NCBI GenBank assembly: GCA_905221605.1
Contig: CAJNDS010002035.1
Coordinates: 1-64,000, forward strand
Reading direction: 5' to 3'
Origin: Symbiodinium natans
Taxonomy: Eukaryota; Sar; Dinophyceae; Suessiales; Symbiodiniaceae
Length of the DNA stretch: 64,000 bases
This document shows positions 49,721-61,349 of the stretch, piece by piece; within the stretch, counting starts at the first letter, position 1, and each line of letters begins with the position of its first letter. Both the position numbers and the translations under genes were made by a program. A model generated the notes under the pieces. The model searched no databases, was not told the DNA's origin, and saw only the letters and a list, made by a program, of their open reading frames with translations.

Positions 49721-52378
49721 GCCTTCAAGGCTTTGTGTTTACAAGGGGAAATGGACTCTGTGTGAATGCAGGAAAATGCCCAAGTAATTGAAGACTGGAA
49801 GCCATGCAGGCTGGGGGAGAGGCAGGCAGCAGGTTTTGCAGGCTTGCTGTAGGGTCTGTAGGGGCGGCGTGCGGCAGGGTCTGCAGGTTGCCCGCAGGCG
49901 CTGCTGGCCTGCAGGCTGCTGCAGGGTCTGCAGGCTTGCCGACAGCCTACAGACCCTGCAGCTGTAGGCTTGCTGCAGGGGTCTGCAAGCTTGCTGCGTC
50001 AGGCTGCTGCAGGGCCTGCAGGCTGGCTGCAGATTCCGCATGCTTGCTGCAGGTCTGCAGGGTCTGCAGGTTGCTGCAGTGTTACATGCAGGGTCTGCAG
50101 AACGCAGTAAGCAGCGCAGCCCGACCTTGAGAGCTACCTTGAAATTGCAAGGACTTGGAACCTGAAGAGCCTGGAAAAGGATGCTTGTCTCCGGTCACAA
50201 GCCCTTGCATGTGCCCCCGAGCCCCCAATGGCAATGTTGGATGCCGAAGGTCGGTCTGACATGACCAACGTGTTGCAACATTGCCATTGGGGAAAGGGGA
50301 TTTTCGACAACGCTTATTGATTTGGGACAAGGTAGGCCCTTTGCTGGGGGTTTGGAGAATGTGCCTCAAGTGAAGCCAAATCCGACCCCAGAAAGACACA
50401 AGAAGCGTAGGACACGTTTGAGTGCCCCCGCAGTTGCAATTCAGCTTGTCATGTGCAATACCTGTTCCGTTATGACGCTATTGCCAACAGTTTCAAACGA
50501 CGCTGACTATCTTTGCGTCCGACCCAAACATGTGGTGCATGCTTTGCGTGTCTCCGCAAAATTGAAAGCACACTTGCCACGTTTCACGGCCCATTCTGGG
50601 GTCCTATTTTTGGGCCCCAAAGCGAAGCCCGAAATGGGATCTTCTCTAAGAGTTTCGAATCAGGCAGACCCAGTTTTGGGACCCAATTTCTGGCCTCAAA
50701 ATGAAGGCCAAAAACTGTGCGATTTCTGATGAGAAGACACACTTTTGAAGCTCGCCGAAATTTTGCCCGACGTGAGGACCGCTCCCGACATAAGACAATA
50801 AAAATGCACCGCTGCGTGGCAAGCGGTCGGTGGTGGGCCTTTACTTATTCATATAGGCGCCGTTCAGGTTGCCACAGTTGCAATTCAGCTTGTCATGTGC
50901 AATACTTGTTCCGTTATAACGCTATTGCCAACAGTCTTAAGCAACCGCTGACAATCTTTGCGCCCGACCCAAACATGTGGTGCATGCTTTGCGTGTCTCC
51001 GCAAAATTGAAAGCACACTTGCCACGTTTCACGGCCCATTCTGGGGTCCTATTTTTGGGCCCCAAAGCGAAGCCCGAAATGGGATCTTCTCTAAGAGTTT
51101 CGAATCAGGCAGACCCAGTTTTGGGACCCAATTTCTGGCCTCAAAATGAAGGCCAAAAACTGTGCGATTTTCTGATGAGAAGACACACTTTTGAAGCTCG
51201 CCGAAATTTTGCCCGACGTGAGGACCGCTCCCGACATAAGACAATAAAAATGCACCGCTGCGTGGCAAGCGGTCGGTGGTGGGCCTTTACTTATTCATAT
51301 AGGCGCCATTCAGGTTGCCACAGTTGCAATTCAGCTTGTCATGTGCAATACTTGTTCCGTTATAACGCTATTGCCAACAGTCTTAAGCGACCGCTGACAA
51401 TCTTTGCGCCCGACCCAAACATGTGGTGCATGCTTTGCGTGTCTCCGCAAAATTGAAAGCACACTTGCCACGTTTCACGGCCCATTCTGGGGTCCTATTT
51501 TTGGGCCCCAAAGCGAAGCCCGAAATGGGATCTTCTCTAAGAGTTTCGAATCAGGCAGACCCAGTTTTGGGATCCAATTTCTGGCCTCAAAATGAAGGCC
51601 AAAAACTGTGCGATTTCTGATGAGAAGACACACTTTTGAAGCTCGCCGAAATTTTGCCCGACGTGAGGACCGCTCCCGACATAAGACAATAAAAATGCAC
51701 CGCTGCGTGGCAAGCGGTCGGTGGTGGGCCTTTACTTATTCATATAGGCGCCATTCAGGTTGCCACTGGGGGGACTGGGGGGGTACTCTGATGCGTCCTA
51801 TGTTTCTCGTCGTTTGTCGGTCCTGAATGTGGACCCGCGCGATACCACGTTTTTCAGCGGTTTTTCCAACGGGCAGCCCGCAAAAGTTGGAGGCTCTGGA
51901 GGTCCTGATGAGGTTTTGGAGCCCTTGAAGGCGATTGTGAGGCCTTACTTGAGTATTTGAAAGACTGGTAAACCGTATAACCCTTGAGAAAGCGCGTGTA
52001 GCAGACCTGTACACGAGTACTACACTCAAAAAATGCGGGAAAACGGCGTGTAGTACCTTGATTCCAAGTAGAAACATTACATGAACCTTAAAGTTTTGAA
52101 AAAACTATGCATTCATGTAGTACACTGTGGTTTTTCCCCAGCGCGGAGCGTGTAGTACCAGTTTTGATGAAATTACACCCGAGGCGAAATCCAGCTTTTC
52201 CCACAGTGCGGAGCGTGTAGTACTAGTTTTCATGAAATTAGACTGGCGGAAAAATCCAGCTTTTCCTACAGCGCGGAGCATGTGACACCTGGTTTTTACA
52301 GCGCGGAGCATGTGACACCTGGTTTTTAATTTGCAGTTCTACAGGTCAGGGGCTTTCAAGCTTCCTGCAGACTCTGGG
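49721..52378 (+). repeat. A-B-C tandem duplication, copy 2 (B triplicated)
   Basis: Block A at 49721-50283, block B at 50284-50876 followed by two further partial B units (50877-51322 and 51323-51766, periods 444 and 446 bp), then block C at 51767-52378. Successive B units are almost identical. Confidence 0.9.
49800..50110 (+). repeat. CTGCAG-rich minisatellite in block A
   Basis: Dense CTGCAGG, GTCTGCAG and GCTGCAG motifs about every 10-20 bp. The same array occurs in copy 3 at 52458-52770 and in shortened form in copy 1 at 47790-47945. Confidence 0.9.
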
Positions 52379-53092
52379 GCCTTCAAGCCTTTGTGTTTAC
52401 AAGGGGAAATGGACTCTGTGTGAATGCAGGAAAATGCTCAAGTAATTGAAGACTGGAAGGCATGCGGGCTGGGGGAGAGGCAGGCAGCAGGTTTTGCAGG
52501 CTTGCTGTAGGGTCTGTAGGGGCGGCGTGCGGCAGGGTCTGCAGGTTGCCCGCAGGCGCTGCTGGCCTGCAGGCTGCTGCAGGGTCTGCAGGCTTGCCGA
52601 CAGCCTACAGACCCTGCAGCTGTAGGCTTGCTGCAGGGGTCTGCAAGCTTGCTGCGTCAGGCTGCTGCAGGGCCTGCAGGCTTGCTGCAGATTCCGCATG
52701 CTTGCTGCAGGTCTGCAGGGTCTGCAGGTTGCTGCAGTGTTACATGCAGGGTCTGCAGAACGCAGTAAGCAGCGCAGCCCGACCTTGAGAGCTACCTTGA
52801 AATTGCAAGGACTTGGAACCTGAAGAGCCTGGAAAAGGATGCTTGTCTCCGGTCACAAGCCCTTGCATGTGCCCCCGAGCCCCCAATGGCAATGTTGGAT
52901 GCCGAAGGTCGGTCTGACATGACCAACGTGTTGCAACATTGCTATTGGGGAAAGGGGATTTTCGACAACACTTATTGATTTGGGACAAGGTAGGCCCTTT
53001 GCTGGGGGTTTGGAGAATGTGCCTCAAGTGAAGCCAAATCCGACCCCAGAAAGACACAAGAAGCGTAGGACACGTTTGAGTGCCCCCGCAGT
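52379..53092 (+). repeat. A-B-C tandem duplication, copy 3 (truncated)
   Basis: Block A at 52379-52945 and only the first ~147 bp of block B, which stops within CCCCCGCAGT. Unrelated sequence begins there. Confidence 0.88.
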
Positions 53093-53229
53093 AGCTCCAG
53101 TTCCACTAATTCTACTTTCGGGGGAACCAATATCTCTTGTCCTCTGTCAAAAGGCGCAAATTCGATATCCGCTCCCACAACTTCTTGCGTGTCCGGCACT
53201 TCCGAAGGTAGGCCTTCCCACAGGGCTTG

Positions 53230-53475
53230 GGAGTTTTTTTGGACTAACGCCTCTGCACTACATCAGTAGCGCAGTAGGCCGGTCTTGTTGGGCTCGACAT
53301 AACAAGTAAAACAAAGTCAGCGCGCTCAAACCACCAAACACACCACGCAACCACCCAAGAACAGGTAAAGTCCCGGTGCAATCATACAGCACAGAGCATG
53401 CGGGGAATCGCAAATTGCGACACTGCCAGATTCTCAAAACCACCATCATGTAGCTACTGGTGCGACATCATTCGA
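53230..53475 (+). repeat. Dispersed repeat family, copy 2
   Basis: Matches 32455-32765 with an internal gap. It begins just after a T-run and GGACTAACGCCTCT, and ends around CTACTGGTGCGACA. Confidence 0.85.
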
Positions 53476-53479
53476 ATCC

Positions 53480-54545
53480 GGAGCGTGCCTTTGGCTGCGA
53501 GGATGTTCTCCAAGAAATATGTGCTCCACAGTAAGGAATATTAAGAAGACAGAAATCTTTCTTGAGCAAAGACCTTAGTTGGCACTGACGCTTCTGATAC
53601 ACTTGTGACTTACGGTTGCGGAATGTTGCTGGGCGGCCGCAAAGCACAATGGAAGGGTTGGTGCAGGTTGGACGTTTATCGACTGGCCCAATCCACCGTG
53701 TCAGCAGAAGAATCTGGCTTTAATCCAACTTCTACGGCATGTGGAAACAACTGTGGACGTTACTTATAAAAGCAAAGTGGCGCTGCGCCAGCTCCAATTG
53801 GCGCAGGGTGCTTAATAACTGGAATGCTAAAGCCGTCGACGGGCGGCGCAGGCCCAGCCTCTAGGTAGAGCGGTTAAACAGTATTTGGCTTAAAGTCTTT
53901 TTGAAAGTTTGGCACCAGACTTTTCCAGCATCTTCCACGTGCCATAGACGGCAAGTTCCTGACTGCGGATAAGGCGTTAAACAAGTTGTGGCCTTCTAGC
54001 CGCCAGGCGTTGTGGTTCTTAGTTTGGTGGAATTTGCTTGTCTTGCCGTTGCATTGGCCAGCAGGGCATAAGTGGAAGTCCTTCAACAAAGAAGCTTACC
54101 TGGCGTCGTCCAGAAACGCTTTTTTAAAGTACCTAGCAAACAACTACACACCTGCGCAATATCTTGCTTCTTTGCACTGGTTCGCGTCAGACGCACCTTA
54201 CAGACTGCTTGACAGCAGGCAAAGGTCAGTTCGAAGAACTGAACTGGGTTTTTAGCTGGCTCGTCAAGTTTCAAAGTCCAACTCGAGCATGTCAAGCACA
54301 CATTTTTTGGTTCCAGCCGTTGGGCGGCCTTGGAAACCACCTTTGCAACGCTTCTTCTTTGTAAGAAACGTCTTGTCAACCACACGATTTTGCCTTTGCC
54401 GCCAAGCTAAGCAGAATTCAAACGAGCGACACACAGCCACAAAATGCTTCTAACACGCCAGGGCATTGCCTTCTTTTGGAGATTCCGGACAGGAGTGCTT
54501 GCACCTTGAAGCTTTTATTTGAAGACATGTTGTTGCTGGCAGTTT
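53480..54545. other. Possible 5' part of a decayed transposon
   Basis: Plus-strand open stretches (for example 53986-54255, containing WKSFNKEAYLASSRNAFLKY) look protein-like but have no recognised motif. They precede the transposase remnant at 54550 and may belong to it or to its host gene. Confidence 0.3.
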
Positions 54546-54549
54546 GATT

Positions 54550-54935
54550 TTTACAGACAGCTTCAAGATGTATGCTTGGTTGTCAAAGCCAGACTCTGGC
54601 TTTGTGCATTGCTGCGTGAATTACAAACGCCGTAAGTTTTCCAGAAACAATTTTTGGAAAGGAAGTTGTGGTGTCAACGAACGCAGCTGAAGGGCTTTTC
54701 GGCCGCTTGAAGGCCTTTTTTGCGAGCCAAAGGCGCCAAGAAGGTGAGTCGAGACAGCTACGGCGGTCTTCTGTCAGAGTTTTTGTGGACTGCAAGATGT
54801 TCAGCACGCCAAGTGGATCCCTTTGCGGATTTGCTTGATCAGATAAAGTTTTGGCAGAACCAACACCTTGAGAAAGAAATTTATGCTATGTTGTTAAAGG
54901 ATTCAATTCCGGAGGAGGTGCTCGAGGACTTCCTA
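54550..54935 (+). pseudogene. ISXO2/IS1595-like transposase remnant, frameshifted
   Basis: Three collinear plus-strand pieces in different frames. They are TDSFKMYAWLSKPDSGFVHC with VNYKRRKF (from 54553), then VVVSTNAAEGLFGRLKAFF (from 54668), then KKVSRDSYGGLLSEFLWTAR (from about 54735). Together they match the TDg..Y..L...H..vNh..f, TN.aEg.f..lK and y...l.EF.Wr blocks of ISXO2-like DDE transposases, the group to which eukaryotic Merlin elements belong. Frame changes fall near runs of T (about 54645 and 54718), so either decay or homopolymer sequencing errors could explain them. No terminal inverted repeats were found. Confidence 0.62.
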
Positions 54936-54937
54936 GT

Positions 54938-55447
54938 GTGTGCAAAGCACCCGCGCCTGCAAGTCCGCCAGGTGAGGCTTCTGTGCCCGAGGCTTCCGAG
55001 GCAGCCCCAGAAGACCTTTCGGTTAAATCTCCATCTGAGGTTTGCGACAGTGACAGCAGCAATGTGGAACTTGTCTTGGTTCGACCTGCAAAGCGGGCCC
55101 GTGCCACTGTCAAACTTGAGAATGTGCTGCAAAATGACCTGGGGGTAAAGACAGAACCCGCTGCGAAGCAGTCGCAGGTGGTGAAACAAGAGCCGGCGAA
55201 GAAGCTCTGCCCCCATGATCGTGAGCCACCAAGGAAATTTTGCCCCCAAGGTTACGACCTCATGTTAAAACCGTTGGGCACGTCGACCTCCTCAAAGCGG
55301 GTTGGTCGGAGGGACATCCCTCTCGTTCATTGGAACAGGGTGTCCTGTGACTTATGCGGAAGTGTCAAGGAGCAGGATCACACATGGAGATGTGACACCT
55401 GCGATTGGGATGTATGCCTAGAGTGTGCATCCCTTGGGCTTTGCTGA
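54938..55447 (+). CDS. ORF with ZZ/DC1-like zinc finger, downstream of transposase
   Basis: 169 codons from a GTG; a true start was not seen because the frame probably continues from the transposase by a frameshift or splice. Residues 1-60 are acidic and Pro/Ala/Glu-rich. Three VK.E motifs (VKLE, VKTE, VKQE, residues 58-84) resemble SUMO acceptor sites. Residues 137-163 hold six cysteines as CX2C-X11-CX2C-X4-CX2C with WRCDTCDWDVCLEC, like ZZ or DC1 fingers that bind proteins or lipids. The final His pair of ZZ is lacking. It is probably the C-terminal part of the transposase product. Exact role unknown. Confidence 0.55.
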   Translation: MCKAPAPASPPGEASVPEASEAAPEDLSVKSPSEVCDSDSSNVELVLVRPAKRARATVKLENVLQNDLGVKTEPAAKQSQVVKQEPAKKLCPHDREPPRKFCPQGYDLMLKPLGTSTSSKRVGRRDIPLVHWNRVSCDLCGSVKEQDHTWRCDTCDWDVCLECASLGLC

Positions 55448-55619
55448 GACCTGTTTGCGAAGCATGGTTTCTGTCAATTACAGGAGGTGAAATTGTTGTG
55501 GTGCCAATGCTGCCTAGAATGAAGGATGCTTTGCAGGGCAGTCTGATCTGTTTCCCCTGCCGAACAGTCTTCAGTATCTGAACGAGTTGACGTGTTTGCA
55601 GCCAGGGTCGTTCATTCTC

Positions 55620-58300
55620 TTTGTATAGTTTGAGAAGAGAAGCTGGCGCAACAACAGTTTTGATGCTGCGAGGAGAGATTGAAAGCAGTGTCTGCTGGTG
55701 TCACTTTTGTCATCCAAAGTTGCCCGTACAGACAAACAACATGTTGCATTTTGGAGCAGAGCGGTTAATGATATGCCGGCTGGGTTCATCTGGTGGTGCC
55801 TCTAAATCTCCTAAACCTGAAAGAGCAGAGCCTTCGAGATCAAAACAACCGTTCTCGCAGTTGGGGGTTGACAGTTTGGCCGAGATATGGAAAATGTTGT
55901 TGCTTCTTGTCGTCCTAAACCTCAAAAAAGCATGTTGTATCAAAACTTGCAGTTGCGGCAATGCGGTTTGACAGTGTTGTGGTGAGCAGAGCGGTTTTGA
56001 CGGTTTTTGTGGTATAAAGAACAAAGCCTGCGAGATCAAAAAAGCATGCTGTATCAAGTTTTGCAGTTGGGGCAGATCGGTTTTGACAGTTTTGTGCTAT
56101 GCTGGCTGGTGTTGAAAAAGCAATACCTGCTGGTGTTGTTTCTTGTCATTCAAACCTGAAAGAAGAAGATCGAAAAACGTGTTGTGTCAAGTTCTGCAGT
56201 TGGGGCAGAGCGGTTTTGGAGTATTGTGGTCTGCTGGCTGATTTTTGAAAGAGTAATGTTTGCCGGTGTTGCTTCTTGTCACCCTAAACCTGAAAGAACA
56301 AAGTTTTGGAGATCCAAAAAGCGTGCTGTATCAAATCTGCAGTTGGGGCAGATCGGTTTTGACAGTTTTCTGGTATGCTGGCTGGTTTTGAAAGTGCTAT
56401 ACCTGTTGGTGTTGCTTCTTGTCACCCTAAACCTCAAAGAAAAAAGCCTTCGAGATCAAAAGAACGTGCTGTATCAATTTTGCAGTTGGGGCAAAGCGTT
56501 TTTGAGAGTTTTGTGGTATGCTGGCTGAATTCTGAAAGAGTAATGTCCGCTGGTGTTGTTCTTGTTTCTCACCCTAAACCTGAAAGAGCGAAGCCTTCCA
56601 GATCACAAGAGCGTGCTGTATACAGTGACCGAGCAGTGTCTTCTGGTGTTGCTTTTTTGTCATCCTAAACCTGAAAGGGCAGAGCCCTCGAGATCAAAAA
56701 GCCGTGCTGTATCAAACATCGCAGTTGGGTGAGAGCGGTTTTGACAGTTTTCTGGTATGCTGGCCGAGTTTTGAACAATGGTGTTGCTTCTTGTCATCCT
56801 AAACCTGAAAGGACAGAGCCCTCAAGATCAAAAAAGCATGTTGTATCAACAGTCAATTGGGGCAGAGCGGTTTGACAGTGTTGTGGTATGCTGGCAAAAG
56901 TTTGAAACAGCAACGTCTGCTGGTGTTGCTTTTTGTCATCCTAAACCTGAAAAGAGCAGAGCCCTCGAGATCAAAAAGCCGTGCTGTATCAAACATCGCA
57001 GTTGGGTGAGAGCGGTTTTGATAGTTTTCTGGTATGCTGGCCGAGTTTTGAACAATGGTGTTGCTTCTTGTCATCCTAAACCTGAAAGGACAGAGCCCTC
57101 AAGATCAAAAAAGCATGTTGTATCAACAGTTGCAATTGGGGCAGAGCGGTTTGACAGTGTTGTGGTATGCTGGCAGAAGTTTGAAACAGCAACGTCTGCT
57201 GGTGTTGCTTTTTGTCATCCTAAACCTGAAGGAACAGAGCCTTCGAGATCAAAAAGCACGTGTTGTATCAACTCTTGCAGTTGGGGCAGAGCGTTTTTGA
57301 CAGTTTTGTGGTATGCTCACTAAGTTTTAAAAGAATAGTAAAGGGGTCGGGCTGGCCTGTACCTGAACCACCCCCAACCCCTAACCTTAAGGCTCCAAGC
57401 CGGGCAGTTTCTGGCTTAAGGCTGCAGGGTCGGGCAGTCTTGGGCTTAGGGCTCCAAGCTGGGCAGTCTCTGGCTTAAGACTTTGGCTTAAGGGCAGTCT
57501 TTGGTTTGAGGCTCCAGGCCGCGCAGTTTTTGGCTTAGGGCTCTAGGCCAGGCAGTCTTTGACTTAAGGTTCCAGGCCCGGGCAGTCTCTGGCGGTAAGG
57601 CTTCAGGCTTTGGCCTGTTGGTGTTGCTTCTTTTCATCCTCAACCTGAAAGGGCAGAGGGGTATTGAGAGTATTGTGGTATGCTGGCTGAATTTTGAAAG
57701 AGCAGTGTTTGCTGGTGTTGCTTTTTGTCATCCTCAACCTGAAAGAGCGAAGCCCTCGAAAACGTGCTGTATCAACTCTTGCAGTTGGGGAAGAACAGTT
57801 TTGCGGCATGTTGGCTGAATGTTGAAAGGGCAATACCCGCTAGTGTTGCTTCTTGTCGTCCTAGACCTGAAGGAAAAAACCTTCAAGGATCCCAAAAACA
57901 TGCTGTATTCAAGTTTTCAGTTGGGGCAGAGCGGCTTTGACAGTATTGTGGTATGCTGGGAGAACTTTGAAACAGCAACGTCTGGTGGTGTTGCTTCTTT
58001 TCATCCAAAACCTAAAGAGCAAAGCCTCCCGAGATCAAAAAAATCGTGCTTTATCAATTTTTGCAGTTGGGGCAGAGGGGTTTTGACAGTATTGTGGTAT
58101 GCTGGCAATTCTGAAAGAGCAGTGTCTGCTGGTGTTGCTTCTTGTCATCCTAAACCTGAAAGAGCAAAGCCCTCCAGATCAAAAGCACGTGTTGTATCAA
58201 CTCTTGCAGTTGGGGCAGAGCAGTTTTGACAGTATTGTGGTATGCTGGCTTTGAAACCGCAACGCCTGCTTGCTGGTGTTGCTTTTTGTCATCCAAAACT
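55620..58300 (+). repeat. ~140-bp satellite, about 15 copies
   Basis: Units carry GGTGTTGCTTCTTGTCATCC, TAAACCTGAAAG, GAGATCAAAAAG, GTGCTGTATCAA, GCAGTTGGGGCAGAGCGG and TTTTGTGGTATGCTGGC in that order. Starts of the GTATCAA anchor (about 56050, 56187, 56327, 56470, 56708, 56842, 56984, 57118, 57266, 57769, 57905, 58049, 58193) give a period of 134-148 bp. Two adjacent units at 56650-56900 are repeated as a dimer at 56935-57180. ORFs across it are repeat translations. Confidence 0.92.
57345..57612 (+). repeat. GGGCAGTCTTTGGCTTAAGG minisatellite inside the satellite
   Basis: Seven or so units of about 35-40 bp (GGCTCCAAGCCGGGCAGT, TCTGGCTTAAGG forms) interrupt the 140-bp satellite, which resumes on the right. 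Confidence 0.88.
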
Positions 58301-58334
58301 TGAAAGAACAGAGATTGTGGCTTTTGCATGGTTT

Positions 58335-58600
58335 CGCAAGACAGAAGGCTTTGTTCCAGCCGAGGGCTTGTTCCAGCCAGGGCGTTTTCCAGCCCCTGGC
58401 TGGTTCCAGCCCAGGGCGTTTTCTAGCCTGGGGCTTCTTCCAGCTTGAGGCATTGTCCAGCAAAGGGTGTGTTCCAGGCAGAAGCTTGTGAAAAATATTC
58501 TCGGCATGTTCCGGGCCTGGGTATTTTCCAGCAGCAGCCTGGTTCCAGCCCCGGGCTGTTTCCAACGAGGGGTCGTTTCCACCTCTGGGCTCATCACCCC
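58335..58600 (+). repeat. TTCCAGCC(C)(A/C)GGG minisatellite
   Basis: About a dozen diverged units of 20-22 bp such as GGCTTGTTCCAGCCAGGGCG, following directly on the satellite. Confidence 0.85.
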
Positions 58601-60170
58601 CGAGGGGTGTTGTTCCGACTTGGTGTTCTGCTCTGCGCCGTTTGGACCTCCTTGCGCTGGAGGGATTCATGTGGATCCCGCCCGCTAGAATCCACATTCA
58701 ACCCTCCGCCTCCGCTCTGATTGGCATTAGTCTGCGTACGAAGACTACGAAATCAGGCATTCCCTGGAAGGTTTATGCACCAGGCCTTCTCGGCTTTTGT
58801 GGTCACTCTTGGGCCGCCCGCTGGCTTTCCGTTCTGAAGCAGGTCCTCGCCGATACTCTGGCCGTGTCATTGACTTTCTGCCTGCAGTTCTGTCTTCGGA
58901 CCCTGCCCACTCTATAATAGTTAAACCGCTGCACCGCGATCAGGTAGTGCCCTAGATCCGCTTCTTGCTTTGCCATCTTTGGAGCCAGCACGTTCAGATC
59001 CCATGCCGCGGAGTTTGATCTGATCGCAGTATTCTGTCAAGACCACCTTGCTTGCTCTGGGTCCGGCAGTTGGACCTGCCTGCCAACAAGGGCATCACCC
59101 CGTCCGGTTCTGAAAAATCTGTGTCCCTCTGCAGCCGAGACGACACAGGGCCGATACTGACCTGTCAGCAGTGGTTGTCTGCGGTTCGTGCTGAGTTCGC
59201 GGTACTGAGCGCGGCACCCCCAAAAAAGGTAGTCGTAAACCGACTAAAGACCTCAGTCAGTGGACTGGAAGTCAGTGTTCAGCGGAGCAAGAGTGCAAAG
59301 GTACGTGGTACAACTGCAGGAAGCATATCGGAGAGTACGCCGCACTAACCGTATGCAGCTGGAAGGAAACAAAGCACGCGGTGCAGAGGTTCCGACCAGC
59401 GGTGTAAAGCGTCAACACCGTACTTTAATGGCGTGGGTTTTTGTTACCGGTTTAGGAGGTTTATTGAAGAAATGTAAGCGTGTAGTAAGACGTTGATAAG
59501 TTCTACGCAACCCCCTCGCAACAAGTTATAAGAGGTGGTAAGCAGTAAGGCCTATTAGAGGGATTTAGCTAAGCATCAAGCTAAGAGCGATAAACGTTTA
59601 TTGGAATTATCCAAGTTAGGACCGAAGTTGCTAAGGACTTAAGTTAATTTGGGTAAGTGGTTATGGGACTTATTAAGTGAAGAAGTAAAGCGTGAATGGC
59701 ATATAGCAGGGATGATTTCTTGAAGACCTGGGCGGAAGTTGCCCGGTGAAAGGGGGCGTTGCGGAGCTTGTGACGGGCGTTTGGCGGGATGTGCTGCAGT
59801 GCGGGTAGAGAGAAAGCGATTGACAGAAAGTGAAGAGACGTGTTTATATAGATATGTGCAAGTGTGTGCAAGCATGAACAAACGCTGAAAGTGAAAGAGC
59901 GCCCATGGTGCAGGATTGCATCGGGAAAGCTGCCATGTATGCAAGCTTGTTATCTGCAGCTTGCGCGGTCCAGGAACACGGTGAGTTTATCGCCAGAAGG
60001 GGTGGCTGAAACAGGAGCGCTATCCGAGCCCGAGAGTTCCTGAGCAATGTTTGTTCCGCAGCGTAAACCTCAAAGGGGCAAGCTTGAAAGGCCAGGGCTT
60101 GTCTCATGTTTGGGCGATATGTGTCTGCAGCACGTGTGTGTGTGTGCACACAAGTTCAGAAGTGTGAACG
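58600..60170. other. No clear gene
   Basis: One plus-strand open stretch (about 59070-59250, including ILTCQQWLSAVRAEFAVLSA) has protein-like composition but no recognised domain. It could be an isolated exon. The remainder shows nothing. Confidence 0.35.
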
Positions 60171-60173
60171 CAG

Positions 60174-60320
60174 CAGTGACTCATTTCAAGGACAGAAATG
60201 AGTCACGGCTCCGTGCCCCCTCAACGCAAGCAGTGACTCATTTCAGGACCTGAAATGAGTCACCGCTCTGTGCCCCCTCAACAAACAGTGACTCATTTCA
60301 GGGCCTGAAATGCAATACGC
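60174..60320 (+). repeat. Tandem array of palindromes (GTGACTCATTTCAGG type)
   Basis: Units start at 60176, 60233 and 60288. Unit 1 forms a 12-bp stem with a 7-base loop. Unit 2 is a 15-bp perfect stem with a single-base centre. Unit 3 keeps only the inner ~9-bp stem. They are separated by a conserved CCGTGCCCCCTCAAC-like spacer. Confidence 0.9.
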
Positions 60321-60500
60321 TGGCTCTGGGGTCTTAAGGCTGGACCTCGAGGTGTCAAAAAAATTGTTTGGTCCTAAGGCTGGGCACTAGAGTCAACCAG
60401 TTATTGGTCTTAAAGCTGGGTCAAAGCGTTTTGTGTTTTTTAAGGCTGGGTCCCTCGAGGGTTCAAACTGTTTTTGGTTTTAAGGCTGGGCCCTGCGGCG
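60320..60500 (+). repeat. TTTTGGTCTTAAGGCTGGG minisatellite
   Basis: Five diverged units of about 45-50 bp, each with (T)GGT(C/T)(T/C)TAA(G/A)GCTGGG. Confidence 0.8.
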
Positions 60501-60674
60501 CTTCTTCGAGGCCATCGCCACCGGACCTGCTTATGGTCCTCATTTTCGTGACGTGCAACGCTGGTGTAGTGTGACCCCTTTATGTCAACGTCAAAGGCAT
60601 TCGGACCTACACAGTTGGGACCTCAAGAGATAGGGTTTCGTTCGTGTCTGCCAAATCTTAGAGTGCTTGATTCC

Positions 60675-61349
60675 TCAATCCTGAGAGTGGATTGTAATTG
60701 GAGGACAACGAATAGTGTTAACAAGCAGCTCGGGCCTGCCTTCATTGTCAGTGAAGAAGACTTCTTCTTCTCTACCACTGTCAGATCTGACGCTGTCAGC
60801 GGCAAGTCCTGCAAGATGATCAGCGACTTTATTGCCTATTCGAGGCACATATGACCAATGGACTTTGACTGGCGATTGCGCAAGTAGTTGCCAAAGGGAG
60901 TCTAGCTTTCTTACAAGGTCAGCTCTGTGGATGCAAATGGCGCCCGCAAAGTGTTTTACAATGTTTAGGCTGTCCCCTTGAATGATCACTTCTTGAATGC
61001 CTTACAAGCGGCAAGCTCAAGAGTTTCAGCAGTGGTTTCGACAGCCGCAACAATTTCCGCAAACATAGAATCGGAGCAGGGTTGAAGAGGCACTGCAATG
61101 GTTTCGAGAATGTTGGGTGTTGGCCCAGGGGCCCAAATGACACCTCCTGCCCCGCCTATGCCTGCCTTCCTGGACGTCGAACTGAGCGACAAGGTGGGTG
61201 TCTTGAAAGGGCTTGAGCTCCACGATAAGTGGAGTGAACGCAGGCAGGTCTGATAGTCGTAACCTGAAGATGTAAGCTTCCGCAATGGCACATCTTAGGA
61301 AAAAGAGCGACATTAGGCATGCCTGACGCTTGATGATACATTGGAGCAA
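60675..61349 (-). pseudogene. LINE RNase H remnant
   Basis: The N-terminal half reads THLVAQFD (61026-61349 frame), then continues as GIGGAGGVIWAPG and SMFAEIVAAVETTAETLEL in the 60986-61291 frame. The C-terminal half reads IIQGDSLNIVKHF and VHWSYVPRIGNKVADHLAGL (60675-60989). These match the D, E, D and N.aDhlA blocks of RNase H1, split by two single-base frame shifts. Confidence 0.8.

Noticed and set aside
50513-51595. 63-codon ORF repeated three times (block B)
   Set aside because: Conserved only because the DNA is tandemly duplicated; no domain and no sign of codon-level selection.
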